From Domibacillus enclensis (GTDB lineage Bacteria > Bacillota > Bacilli > Bacillales > Domibacillaceae), in the NCBI RefSeq assembly GCF_900156125.1, contig NZ_FTLX01000004.1:248001-312000 (forward strand): DNA of 64,000 bases, written 5' to 3'. Shown piece by piece: positions 11,130 through 19,627 of the stretch. Each line of letters opens with the position of its first letter. Positions within the stretch are counted from its first letter, which is position 1. Position numbers and translations under genes: made by a program. The notes under the pieces were generated by a model that had not been told where the DNA came from, made no database searches, and saw nothing but the letters and a program-made list of their open reading frames with translations.

Positions 11130-11312
11130 CATATTGAACGATTCAGGTGAAGCCGCTGTTATGCGGCTTCTTAAAAGGGAAGCTGGTGAAAATCCAGCGC
11201 GGTCCCGCCACTGTAAATGGGAGCAGACGTCAAACGTGCCACTGTGCGCTTAAGCATGGGAAGGCGTCGTCTGTGATGAACATGAGCCAGGAAACCTGCC
11301 TGATCGATGCAC
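11130..11312 (+). promoter_or_regulatory. Adenosylcobalamin riboswitch
   Basis: This has the conserved skeleton of the cobalamin aptamer. A P2/P3 region near GGGAAGCTGGTGAAAATCCAG is followed by GCGGTCCCGCCACTGTAA, and the B12 box GCCAGGAAACCTGCC lies at 11286-11300. It is followed by an intrinsic terminator (11369-11395), so ligand binding should stop transcription of the corrinoid operon when adenosylcobalamin is plentiful. Confidence 0.95.
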
Positions 11313-11368
11313 CAAAAACCTGCGCGGATAGGTGGTGTGACAGATGGGATTTCCCCTTCTTTCACGCG

Positions 11369-11395
11369 CCTTTACTCCTGTAGAGGTGTTTTTTT
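11369..11395 (+). terminator. Riboswitch expression-platform terminator
   Basis: CCTTTAC, loop TCCT, GTAGAGG (one G-U), then TG and seven T. It ends 28 nt before the btuF start and is the probable output of the B12 riboswitch. Confidence 0.75.
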
Positions 11396-11422
11396 ATGTT
11401 CCGAAAAAAGGAGGAAGATCAT

Positions 11423-12382
11423 ATGAACAAAACATGGATGACGCTGGGCGTGTCTGCGGCCCTATTGGCAGGCTGCGGCTCAGACGAGACAGCAGAAGCA
11501 CCGGCGGAAACAACAGAGCAGAAAGCAACAGAAGAAACGGGTTCTTTTCCGCTTACCGTAACAGGAGCAGATGACGAAAAAGTGGAAATTGAAGCAGCAC
11601 CGGAACGGATTGTAACCCTGGCACCGAGCAACACGGAAATTGCCTTTGAGCTAGGGCTTGGGGAAGAAGTCGTCGGTGTTTCGGACAATGATACGTACCC
11701 GGAAGAAGTAAATGAAAAAGAGCGCGTCGGCGGCATGGAATTTAATGTTGAGAAAATTATCAGCCTGGAGCCGGATCTCGTTCTTGCACATGATTCGGCT
11801 GGCGGCGCAGCTGAAACGGGCGTCCAGCAGCTTCGCGATGCGGGAATTGACGTTCTTGTAATCAACAACGCGGACAGCATTGACCAGATGTATCAATCGT
11901 TCGAGTTAATTGGCGAAGCAACAGGAACAACAGCGGAAGCAGCGGCTGAGGTTGAAGAAATGAAAGCGGGCTTTGCGGAGCTGGAAGAAAAAGCTGCTTC
12001 TATCCCGGCAGATGCGGAAAAAAGTGTTTTCTTTGAAGTGGACCCAACACTTTACACAGCAGGGAATGGCACGTTTTTAAATGAAATTTTTGATCTGATT
12101 CACGTTGAAAACACGATGGCGGATCAAGAAGGCTGGCCACAGGTAACAGAAGAAGCGGTCATTGAAAAAAATCCGGATGTGATTTTGTTAAACTACGGCT
12201 CGTACGTAGAAAACGCGGTGGACGGTGTGTTAACGCGTGAAGGCTGGGCAAATGTGAATGCCGTGAAAAACAAAGAAGTAATGGAAGTGAATGCGGATAT
12301 TACAAGCCGTACCGGCCCCCGTCTTGTAGAAGGAGCTGAATCTATTGCGGAAGCGGTCTACCCGGACGTTTTTGCCGAATAA
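11423..12382 (+). CDS. btuF: Corrinoid ABC transporter binding lipoprotein BtuF
   Basis: A lipoprotein of 319 residues with signal peptide MNKTWMTLGVSAALLAGC (lipid-bearing Cys18) and an acidic Thr/Glu/Ala-rich tether. A periplasmic-binding-protein type III fold follows, with the usual start of the family, PERIVTLAPSNTEIAFELG, then VVGVSDND, VEKIISLEPDLVLA and the long connecting helix around residues 170-190. ATG 11423 follows GGAGG by 8 nt; the frame reaches back to 11396 without a ribosome site. Siderophore-binding proteins share this fold, but the B12 riboswitch and the following cobamide genes make corrinoid the ligand. Confidence 0.9.
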   Translation: MNKTWMTLGVSAALLAGCGSDETAEAPAETTEQKATEETGSFPLTVTGADDEKVEIEAAPERIVTLAPSNTEIAFELGLGEEVVGVSDNDTYPEEVNEKERVGGMEFNVEKIISLEPDLVLAHDSAGGAAETGVQQLRDAGIDVLVINNADSIDQMYQSFELIGEATGTTAEAAAEVEEMKAGFAELEEKAASIPADAEKSVFFEVDPTLYTAGNGTFLNEIFDLIHVENTMADQEGWPQVTEEAVIEKNPDVILLNYGSYVENAVDGVLTREGWANVNAVKNKEVMEVNADITSRTGPRLVEGAESIAEAVYPDVFAE

Positions 12383-13400
12383 AAAAGCAGCCTACCTGCT
12401 CGCTCTGCTGTTTTTAGCAGTGTCTGTTTTTATCGGGACGGCTGTCGGGACGATCCACGTTCCGTTTCGCGATATTGCTTTAATTTTGTCCCATCACTTA
12501 ATAGGAACAAACCTTTATCTGGACACATCCATTGACAATATCGTCTGGAAAATCCGGTTTCCACGAGTGGTGCTTGCCGGGCTGATCGGGGCGTCGCTGG
12601 CCATTGCGGGAGCGGCCTTTCAAGGGCTGCTTCGCAATCCGCTTGCGGACCCTTACACACTGGGGGTGTCGTCAGGGGCATCGGTCGGGGCTGTGCTCGT
12701 TTTATTTTTTCACATTTCGATTCCTTTCCTCGGCGGCTTTACGCTTCCGGCGGTCAGTGTGGCAGCTGCAATTGTGACCATTTTTTGCGTGCTGCTGTTT
12801 GCGCAGACGATTGAACGGTCGATGAAGCTGGAAACGATTATTTTAACAGGAATTATTTTCAGCTCCTTTCTCGGATCATTTATTTCGCTTATGATCGCCT
12901 TGACCGGAGAAGAGCTTCGCCAGATTATCAACTGGCTGCTCGGCAGTGTGTCGATGCGCGGCTGGCCGTACGTGCAGCTGATGACGCCCTTTTTCATTAC
13001 GGGTGCCCTGATGCTTATGTATATGGCACCGGAATTAAATGCGATGTCTTTTGGCGAAGAAAAAGCGAAGCATCTCGGCGTCAACGTTCAGCGAAAGAAA
13101 ATGCTCGTTTTAATCGCCGGCTCTGTTTTAACAGGCGCAGCCGTCGCGGTATCGGGTACGATTGGCTTTGTCGGCCTGGTAGTTCCGCATTTTGTCCGGC
13201 TGTTAATCGGACCGGACCACCGTCATTTATTGCCATTGTCGATGATTACGGGAGCGGGCTTTTTAATTTTGGCGGACTTAACAGCGCGGACGATTGTTTC
13301 GCCGACGGAGCTTCCGATTGGTGTGATTACGTCACTTGTCGGTGCACCGGTATTCGCCCTTATTTTATTAAATAAAAAACGAAAAGGAGGCGTCGCGTGA
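12345..13400 (+). CDS. btuC: Corrinoid ABC transporter permease BtuC
   Basis: A FecCD/BtuC-family permease of 351 residues with about ten membrane helices. Family signatures include PRVVLAGLIGASLAIAGAAF, the NPLADPYTLGVSSGAS loop and GTIGFVGLVVPHFVRL. The start is TTG 12345, with AGAAGGAG 9 nt upstream. It overlaps the end of btuF by 38 bp, so translation is coupled. An alternative start at TTG 12372 has no visible ribosome site. It forms the membrane channel for BtuF-bound corrinoids. Confidence 0.9.
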   Translation: MRKRSTRTFLPNKKAAYLLALLFLAVSVFIGTAVGTIHVPFRDIALILSHHLIGTNLYLDTSIDNIVWKIRFPRVVLAGLIGASLAIAGAAFQGLLRNPLADPYTLGVSSGASVGAVLVLFFHISIPFLGGFTLPAVSVAAAIVTIFCVLLFAQTIERSMKLETIILTGIIFSSFLGSFISLMIALTGEELRQIINWLLGSVSMRGWPYVQLMTPFFITGALMLMYMAPELNAMSFGEEKAKHLGVNVQRKKMLVLIAGSVLTGAAVAVSGTIGFVGLVVPHFVRLLIGPDHRHLLPLSMITGAGFLILADLTARTIVSPTELPIGVITSLVGAPVFALILLNKKRKGGVA

Positions 13401-14866
13401 TGCTGCAAGCAACGGAGCTTTCAGGAGGATACGGAAGCGGGCTTATTGTCCGCGGCGTATCCTTTTCTGTTCAAAAGGGAGAATTGTTTGGCATTCTAGG
13501 GCCGAATGGAAGCGGAAAAACGACACTGCTCAATATGATCAGTGGCTTAACCAGGCCGGAATCGGGAACGGTGGCGGTGAAAGGTAAAATGGTTGACTCT
13601 TACACGCCAAAGGAATTGGCACGTGTGGTGGCCGTTCTGCCGCAGATGACATCCAGCCAGTTTGCGTATACAGTGAAAGAAACCGTTTCTCTCGGCCGCT
13701 ATGCTCATCAAACCGGCTTTTTTAAATCATGGACACAGGAGGATGAAACGGCTGTGCAGGAAGCAATGAAGCAAACAGGGACGTCCTCGTTTGCAGAAAA
13801 GCCGCTTTCTGCGCTGTCCGGCGGCGAGCGGCAGCGTGTGTTTCTGGCACAGGCACTCGCACAGGAGCCGGAAATACTCTTACTTGACGAACCGACCAAT
13901 CATTTGGATTTATCGTATCAAAAAGAACTGCTCGATCTGCTTAAAAGCATGACAGCGAACGGCTTGACGGTTATTTCGATCTTTCATGACTTGAATTTAT
14001 CGTCATTGTACTGTGACCGGCTGCTGCTCATGGACGCCGGGCAGATCCACACCATCGGCACGCCTGCTGATATTATGGTGGAGCAGCATATTCAGGATGT
14101 CTATGATACAGACGTGCAAAAGCAGCCACATCCGGAAGTGCCAAAGCCGCAAATGAGCCTGCTCCCCAATATGCCGGCGCTTGCTGAGGTTGATATTCAC
14201 GAAGGACTGCTTGAGCACCAGCCTGACTATATCGCCATCCGGCCGCCGGTTCCGCTTAAAGCATTGTCGTCCGGCGTGATTGGAGCCGGATGGGGCTGGC
14301 GGAGTGCATTCGTCAACCGTCACGTGGATAAAAGCTACAACATGGAGCATTTTGAAGAAGAAGCAGCAGCTTTTTTTGCGGGAAAAGGCTTTGATCTAAA
14401 TGAAACGGTCGGCATGATGACGGCTGTGAAAATGGAAGATGCCGCCTGGCGGATGGAGCGCCAGGAGGATGTATCTGTTTTTGCGGTGGCGACAGCGGGT
14501 GTCGGCAATGCAGTTGATGTAACACAGCCCCGGAGCAGCTGGAAGAAGCAGATCACGCCTGGAACGATTAATATTTGGGTGTTTGCAAACGGAAAGCTGT
14601 CAGAAGAAGCGTTTGTGCAAGGGCTGATGACGGCAACAGAGGCGAAGGTAAAGGCACTGGCAGATGCGGGTGTTACGGATCGTGAAACCGGCACAATGGC
14701 GACAGGAACCTCGACGGACAGTCTGCTGATTGCAGCGACGCAGCGCGGCGCGTATCAGCAGTTTGCCGGCTCTATCACACCGCTCGGTATTGCGATTGGA
14801 CGTGCTGTTTATGAAGCGGTGACCGAGTCTCTTCAGAAAACAACGAAAAGAAGAGAGAATCTATGA
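13400..14866 (+). CDS. btuD: BtuD-CbiZ fusion: corrinoid import ATPase and adenosylcobinamide amidohydrolase
   Basis: A protein of 488 residues with two parts. Residues ~1-250 form an ABC ATPase: Walker A GPNGSGKTT, signature LSGGERQRV, Walker B ILLLDEPTNH and switch His in ISIFHDLN. Residues ~265-488 form a CbiZ domain (ALSSGVIGAGWGWRSAF, NRHVDKSY, TGTSTDSLLIA), which cleaves the aminopropanol side chain of adenosylcobinamide to give adenosylcobyric acid. The fusion couples import of cobinamide to its remodelling at the inner membrane face. ATG 13400 overlaps the btuC stop (TGATG); GTG 13397 is also possible behind AGGAGG. The cbiB gene that follows rebuilds the side chain from cobyric acid. 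Confidence 0.9.
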   Translation: MLQATELSGGYGSGLIVRGVSFSVQKGELFGILGPNGSGKTTLLNMISGLTRPESGTVAVKGKMVDSYTPKELARVVAVLPQMTSSQFAYTVKETVSLGRYAHQTGFFKSWTQEDETAVQEAMKQTGTSSFAEKPLSALSGGERQRVFLAQALAQEPEILLLDEPTNHLDLSYQKELLDLLKSMTANGLTVISIFHDLNLSSLYCDRLLLMDAGQIHTIGTPADIMVEQHIQDVYDTDVQKQPHPEVPKPQMSLLPNMPALAEVDIHEGLLEHQPDYIAIRPPVPLKALSSGVIGAGWGWRSAFVNRHVDKSYNMEHFEEEAAAFFAGKGFDLNETVGMMTAVKMEDAAWRMERQEDVSVFAVATAGVGNAVDVTQPRSSWKKQITPGTINIWVFANGKLSEEAFVQGLMTATEAKVKALADAGVTDRETGTMATGTSTDSLLIAATQRGAYQQFAGSITPLGIAIGRAVYEAVTESLQKTTKRRENL

Positions 14867-15858
14867 CGGGGCACGCGGTGGCTATTGTCGCTGCTCTGCT
14901 CCTCGATCGTTTGATTGGGGACCCGAGAAGCTGGCCCCATCCGGTTAAATGGTTTGGCCGGCTGATCGCCTTGCTTGATAGAAGCTGGAACCGAGGCGGC
15001 TTCCGCTTTTTAAAGGGGCTGGCGATGCTGATGGTTGTTCTCCTGGTGACAGCTGCTTGTTCCATTGGGCTTTTATCGGTGGCTGCTCGTGTTCATCCTT
15101 TTTTGGCCGTTGCGCTCGAGACTGTGATGATTTGGGCTGCGATCGCTCCGAGAAGCTTAAAGGAAGCAGGACAGGATGTGTATCAGCCGCTCATCGAGGG
15201 GGATCTGGTGAAAGCGCGTGAAAAGCTTTCCTGGATCGTCGGACGGGACACAGACCGGCTGGAAGAAAGTGAAATTACACGTGGTGCGGTGGAAACAGTC
15301 GCTGAAAATACATCGGATGGTGTGATCGCCCCTCTTTTTTGGGCAATGCTCGGCGGGGGACCGGCGGCTCTTTTATACCGGGCAGTGAATACATGTGATT
15401 CGATGGTCGGCTACCGGAATGAAGTGTACAGTCAATTTGGCAAAGCATCGGCCCGTTTTGATGATGCTGCGAACTTGATTCCTGCCCGTTTGACCGCCTG
15501 TCTGCTTATTTTGGCTTCTGGGCAGTCAGCAGCGAATCGCCGGTTTGCCTGGAAAATGGTGAAGCGTGATGCGAAAAAGCACCCGTCTCCTAACAGCGGC
15601 TGGTGTGAAGCGGCGGTAGCGGGCTTATTGAAAATCGAGCTTGGTGGATTGAATACATACAAAGGAATCATCTCTGACCGGGCCCGAATGGGTGACCCGG
15701 TGAATGAGCGCCAGGCGCAGCATATTATAGAAGCTGCTAAATTAATGGAACGAGCCACGTACCTTTTCGTACTGCTGTTCCTTGCAGGAGTGATTGTTTA
15801 TGAACTTGCCTTCACATGGAGCGAATCCAGCTCATTTATACGAGGCATCGGACCTTGA
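14863..15858 (+). CDS. cbiB: Adenosylcobinamide-phosphate synthase CbiB
   Basis: An integral membrane protein of 331 residues. It condenses adenosylcobyric acid with (R)-1-amino-2-propanol O-phosphate to give adenosylcobinamide phosphate. Family motifs include LLLDRLIGDPRSWPHPVKWFG near the N-terminus (here LLDRLIGDP and HPVKWFGR), ETVAENTSDGVIAPLFW, NTCDSMVGYRN and FDDAANLIPARLTA. It starts in an ATGA overlap with the btuD-cbiZ stop. It works directly on the product of the CbiZ domain and on the aminopropanol phosphate made by the next gene, cobD. Confidence 0.93.
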   Translation: MTGHAVAIVAALLLDRLIGDPRSWPHPVKWFGRLIALLDRSWNRGGFRFLKGLAMLMVVLLVTAACSIGLLSVAARVHPFLAVALETVMIWAAIAPRSLKEAGQDVYQPLIEGDLVKAREKLSWIVGRDTDRLEESEITRGAVETVAENTSDGVIAPLFWAMLGGGPAALLYRAVNTCDSMVGYRNEVYSQFGKASARFDDAANLIPARLTACLLILASGQSAANRRFAWKMVKRDAKKHPSPNSGWCEAAVAGLLKIELGGLNTYKGIISDRARMGDPVNERQAQHIIEAAKLMERATYLFVLLFLAGVIVYELAFTWSESSSFIRGIGP

Positions 15859-16870
15859 AAAGCCGGATTCCATTCTTGATTTTAGTGTCAATACGAATCC
15901 GGGCGGTCCACCTGAGTGGCTGAAGGAGCTATGGTCTTCTTTTATAAAAATAATAGAAGACTATCCCGATCCAACCGGCAAGGCGGCGTCTGAAGCCATT
16001 GCGAGCCGGCTGCTTCTTTCCTCCGAGAACATACTGCTCGGCAACGGCGCCGCGGAATTGATTCATTTTATTGCCCGCTCTGCCGCAGGGGAGAGAGTGT
16101 GCATCGTCATGCCTGCTTTTTCAGAATACGAAGAAGCCTGCACGGCGTATGGCTGTGAAATCAACCATGTGCCAGTCGATGTGTGGAACTGGAAGCTGCC
16201 TGTGGAGAAGCTTGTCAAAGAAGCGGAAAACGCGGCTGTTTTGTTTATTTGCTCCCCGAACAACCCGACCGGCCAGGTTTTCACAGAAGCCGAAATCATT
16301 GAATTGCTTCAAAAAACGGCTTCCTCTAATACGATGATTGTCATAGATGAAGCATTTTATGATTTTGCCGGCGAATCAACTATAACCGCGCAGATTCAGA
16401 CGTTCCCTCACTTAGCCGTTCTGCATTCGATGACAAAAATGTATGCGGTCGCCGGGCTGCGGATCGGCTATCTGGCGGCATCGGGGGCGATCATCGAAAA
16501 GCTGAAGCCGTACTGTCCACACTGGAATGTCAATGCGATTGCTCTTCAGACGGCACAGCATATCGCGGCGGATCATAAATATGCGTCCGAAACTCGAAAA
16601 TGGATCGAGAAGGAGCGGGAACGGGTTATGAACAAGCTGACGGAAATGGAATTTGATGTTCTTCCGTCGGCTGTGAATTTTTATTTGTTTAAAGATCCAG
16701 CGCTCGGCCATCAGCAGCCCCTTCTTCATTATTTGCTTCAAAAAGGCATTGTTCTTCGCCATACAGAAAATTTTCACGGGCTGGACGGACGCTGGCTTCG
16801 GGCAGCGGTGAAAAAGAGAGCGGACAATGACATCCTTCTGTCATTGCTCAAAAAGTGGAAAAGCGCATGA
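15800..16870 (+). CDS. cobD: Threonine-phosphate decarboxylase CobD
   Basis: A fold-type I PLP enzyme of 356 residues, related to histidinol-phosphate aminotransferase. It would decarboxylate L-threonine O-3-phosphate to aminopropanol O-2-phosphate, the CbiB substrate. Seen: HGANPAHLYE at the N-terminus, typical of CobD; FICSPNNPTGQ; VIDEAFYDF; and SMTKMYAVAGLRIGY, with the Schiff-base Lys at about 213. ATG 15800 has AGGAG 9 nt upstream and overlaps the end of cbiB by 59 bp. HisC is the main alternative, but the N-terminal HGAN motif and operon place favour CobD. Confidence 0.9.
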   Translation: MNLPSHGANPAHLYEASDLEKPDSILDFSVNTNPGGPPEWLKELWSSFIKIIEDYPDPTGKAASEAIASRLLLSSENILLGNGAAELIHFIARSAAGERVCIVMPAFSEYEEACTAYGCEINHVPVDVWNWKLPVEKLVKEAENAAVLFICSPNNPTGQVFTEAEIIELLQKTASSNTMIVIDEAFYDFAGESTITAQIQTFPHLAVLHSMTKMYAVAGLRIGYLAASGAIIEKLKPYCPHWNVNAIALQTAQHIAADHKYASETRKWIEKERERVMNKLTEMEFDVLPSAVNFYLFKDPALGHQQPLLHYLLQKGIVLRHTENFHGLDGRWLRAAVKKRADNDILLSLLKKWKSA

Positions 16871-17409
16871 TTATGTTTCTTTCAGGCGGTGTCCGGAGCG
16901 GAAAAAGCAGCACAGCCGAAAAATGGGCGGTGCAAAGCCAGAAACAGGGTGGCAGGCTGCTGTATGTGGCCTGCGGTCAAAGAACGGATGAAGAAATGGA
17001 CGAACGCATCTGGCATCACCAAAAGCGCCGAACGACTTCCGGTCATCGGTGGGTGACCGTTGAAAAGTCACTGGATATAGGGGAGATAAAGGTAGAAAAA
17101 GCGGATACGCTGTTAATCGATTGTGTGACGACGCTTTTAGCGGGAGAATATTTTCGCGAAGACAAGCGTGCGGATCATGCCGGGGAGCGGATTGTGCAGG
17201 ATATTTTGACGCTGGCAGGAAAGGCACATTCGGTTGTGATCGTGTCAAACGAGCTGTCATTTGAAGCGCCCGCAAGCGAATTAACCGCTCATTATATGAA
17301 GAGCCTTGGGGATATTCATCAGCAGCTTGTGCAGGCGAGCGACAGGGCCATGTTGGTAGAGCACGGAATACCGGTTGTAAAGAAAGGCGTGATGGAATGC
17401 GGGGAATGA
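16867..17409 (+). CDS. cobU: Adenosylcobinamide kinase/guanylyltransferase CobU, variant C-terminus
   Basis: A protein of 180 residues. The N-terminal half is a clear CobU: P-loop GGVRSGKSSTAEKWA and RIWHHQKRR, which holds the His that carries GMP in the family. Next come RWVTVE and DTLLIDCVTTLL. The usual C-terminal motifs (GIVP then FRDxAG) are absent; the equivalent stretch reads IVSNELSFEAPASELTAHYM. Those missing motifs are present in a second CobU-like gene at 20151-20576. ATG 16867 overlaps the cobD stop (ATGA). The role is phosphorylation and GMP transfer to adenosylcobinamide in nucleotide-loop assembly. Confidence 0.85.
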   Translation: MIMFLSGGVRSGKSSTAEKWAVQSQKQGGRLLYVACGQRTDEEMDERIWHHQKRRTTSGHRWVTVEKSLDIGEIKVEKADTLLIDCVTTLLAGEYFREDKRADHAGERIVQDILTLAGKAHSVVIVSNELSFEAPASELTAHYMKSLGDIHQQLVQASDRAMLVEHGIPVVKKGVMECGE

Positions 17410-18854
17410 TGATTCAAGGAACGTCATCGGATGCAGGCAAAAGCTTTGTGGCCACTGCTTTGTGCCGTCTTCTGCTGAAAAAGGGCTATCAGCCGGTGCC
17501 GTTTAAGCCGCAAAACGTATCCAATAATTCATATGTGACCGCAGACGGCAAGGAAATAGGCCGTGCTCAGGGTCTGCAGGCAGAGGCCTCGGGTATGGAA
17601 GCAGCTGCTTTTATGAATCCGCTCCTGCTCAAGCCGTCCGGAAACGGTTCTTCTGAAGTCATTTTGTTTGGTGAGCGGCTTGATGTCGTATCAGGAATGG
17701 ATTACAGGACCACTTATTACGAGCGGGCGGTGGAGGCGATCCAGGCAGGCCTGCTTGAGGCGGAAAAGCATGGAAATGTGCTTGTCATTGAAGGCGCAGG
17801 CAGTCCGGTAGAAATGAATTTGAAAAAACGGGAAGTTGTGAATATGAAGACAGCGGAGCTTGCGGATGTGCCGGTCATTCTCGTTGCAGACATTGACCGG
17901 GGCGGTCTGTTTGCCTCTGTAGTCGGCACGCTTGCGCTTTTAGAAGAGGAGGAGCGCAAAAGAGTGAAGGGCTTGATTGTGAATCGATTTCACGGGGACC
18001 CCGCCCACTTTGAAGACGGGAAGAAGTGGCTTGAAGACTATACAGGCATCCCGGTTCTGGCGGTTCTTCCTTACATGCCGGGACATGCACTTGAAGGAGA
18101 AGATTCTCTTTCCATTCAGGACATTCGCCGCCCCCATGCAGCCATTGATCTGGCCGTGATCCGCCTTCCCTACGTCTCAAACGGAAGCGACATTGAACCG
18201 TTTGCAGTTGAAGAAGATGTGAACGTTCGCTGGGTGCAGACAGCAGAGGCGCTCGGACAGCCGGATGCGATCATTATTCCAGGGACCAAAAGCACATGTG
18301 CCGATTTGCAGTTTTTAATCGAAACCGGCCTGGCTGAAAAAATCAGCACGTATGCCACAAACGGCGGCACAGTAATCGGTCTGTGCGGCGGTTATCAGTT
18401 GATGGGCCGGTCGCTTTTGGATCCGGAGGGGAGCGATACCGGTGTGGCCGGCTTTGTGACAAACGGGCTCGGGCTGATTCCGGCGGATACAACGTTTGAC
18501 AAGCAAAAAACGGTCATTCGAACGTCTGGCAGGGCAGAGGGGATTGATCTTGCCGGCTATGAAATTCATTTCGGTCAGACGAAGGTGGACGGGGAGCCGT
18601 TTTTAACGAATGGAGATGATGAGGAGGGCTACCGTTCAAAGGACGGACGGATCTCAGGCACTTATTTGCATCATTTGTTTTACAACGATCGTTTTCGGGC
18701 CGCGTGGCTGAATCGGCTTCGTGCCGCAAAAGGGCTGGCGGAAAAGGGGCCGGCAAATACAAACCGGGATGCAGCGTATGACGCCATTGCCGTCCATTTA
18801 GATGAGCACCTTGACTGGCCGGGTTTTAAAGCAATTTTGGATGGACTGTCATGA
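17397..18854 (+). CDS. cobQ: Adenosylcobyric acid synthase CobQ
   Basis: A protein of 485 residues that amidates adenosylcobyrinic acid a,c-diamide at four side chains, using glutamine and ATP. The N-terminal dethiobiotin-synthetase-like ATPase starts MIQGTSSDAGKSF and continues PFKPQNVSNNSYVT and ADIDRGGLFASVVGT. The C-terminal class I amidotransferase domain has the nucleophile Cys in GLCGGYQLMG and the catalytic His in YLHHLF. It overlaps cobU by 13 bp; ATG 17406 is an alternative start. An enzyme for de novo synthesis inside an otherwise salvage-type operon suggests that earlier corrin genes lie elsewhere, or that partly amidated precursors are scavenged. Confidence 0.93.
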   Translation: MRGMMIQGTSSDAGKSFVATALCRLLLKKGYQPVPFKPQNVSNNSYVTADGKEIGRAQGLQAEASGMEAAAFMNPLLLKPSGNGSSEVILFGERLDVVSGMDYRTTYYERAVEAIQAGLLEAEKHGNVLVIEGAGSPVEMNLKKREVVNMKTAELADVPVILVADIDRGGLFASVVGTLALLEEEERKRVKGLIVNRFHGDPAHFEDGKKWLEDYTGIPVLAVLPYMPGHALEGEDSLSIQDIRRPHAAIDLAVIRLPYVSNGSDIEPFAVEEDVNVRWVQTAEALGQPDAIIIPGTKSTCADLQFLIETGLAEKISTYATNGGTVIGLCGGYQLMGRSLLDPEGSDTGVAGFVTNGLGLIPADTTFDKQKTVIRTSGRAEGIDLAGYEIHFGQTKVDGEPFLTNGDDEEGYRSKDGRISGTYLHHLFYNDRFRAAWLNRLRAAKGLAEKGPANTNRDAAYDAIAVHLDEHLDWPGFKAILDGLS

Positions 18855-19627
18855 AGCATTACCTTTACGCCGCCGGCATTATCATTCAGTTTTTCACCGT
18901 CGTGCCCCTTCACCGGACATTGCCGATGGAGCGGGCAGAATTAAGGGCTGTCCTGCAGCTGTTTCCATTGCTTGGTCTTGCGAAAGGGCTGCTGTACGCG
19001 GCTGTTTTCTGGAGCCTGATCGAATGGAGTCCGTTTTCGGCTCTTTCCATTGCCTTTCTTGTTTGGCTGCTGCCTGTTTTACTGACAGGTGGTCTTCATT
19101 TGGATGGCTGGATGGACTGGGCGGATGCTCACTTTTCCTTCCGAGACCAGGAAAAGCGGCTGTCCATTTTAAGTGATCCGAGAGCAGGCGCGTTTGGCGT
19201 GCTGGCACTCGTTCTGCTGCTGGCGGCTAAATTTGTGTTTGTTTACGAAACGGTTTTGGCGGGCAGTCAGTATGCGGTATTTCTCGTGCTCATTCCCTTT
19301 TTAGCCCAGCTGCTGACCGGCTTGTTTTTGCAGTTTACACCGCCTACTAAACGAGAAGGACTTGCCGCTTTTTTTCAAAAGGGCCAGGCACGCTCTCTTC
19401 CTTATATATACGGCATTTTTCTGGTGGCTATGGCCTTCTTTTTCATGTGGGAGCCCCTATTTTGGGTGATGACAGGCGCTTCTTGGATGTATTTTGTTTT
19501 CATCAGACAAGGGATGCAAAAGGAATTCGGCGGCGTGACGGGCGATTTGCTCGGTGCTGCACAGGAAGGAGCGGAACTGCTTTTATGGATGATCATGTGG
19601 CTGTCGGTCTCTTTCGTCACGGGCTGA
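18851..19627 (+). CDS. cobS: Adenosylcobinamide-GDP ribazoletransferase CobS
   Basis: A polytopic membrane protein of 258 residues that joins adenosylcobinamide-GDP to alpha-ribazole (or its phosphate) to finish the cobamide. The hallmark is GGLHLDGWMDWADA, the metal-binding region of the family, followed by LSDPRAGAFGVLAL. The start overlaps the cobQ stop (ATGA). The ribazole partner is probably supplied by the cblT/cblS-like genes at the end of the operon, as no cobT is seen in the window. Confidence 0.92.
   Translation: MKHYLYAAGIIIQFFTVVPLHRTLPMERAELRAVLQLFPLLGLAKGLLYAAVFWSLIEWSPFSALSIAFLVWLLPVLLTGGLHLDGWMDWADAHFSFRDQEKRLSILSDPRAGAFGVLALVLLLAAKFVFVYETVLAGSQYAVFLVLIPFLAQLLTGLFLQFTPPTKREGLAAFFQKGQARSLPYIYGIFLVAMAFFFMWEPLFWVMTGASWMYFVFIRQGMQKEFGGVTGDLLGAAQEGAELLLWMIMWLSVSFVTG

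Noticed and set aside
11147-11383. Frame through the B12 riboswitch
   Set aside because: The sequence is explained by the aptamer and its terminator; no ribosome site.
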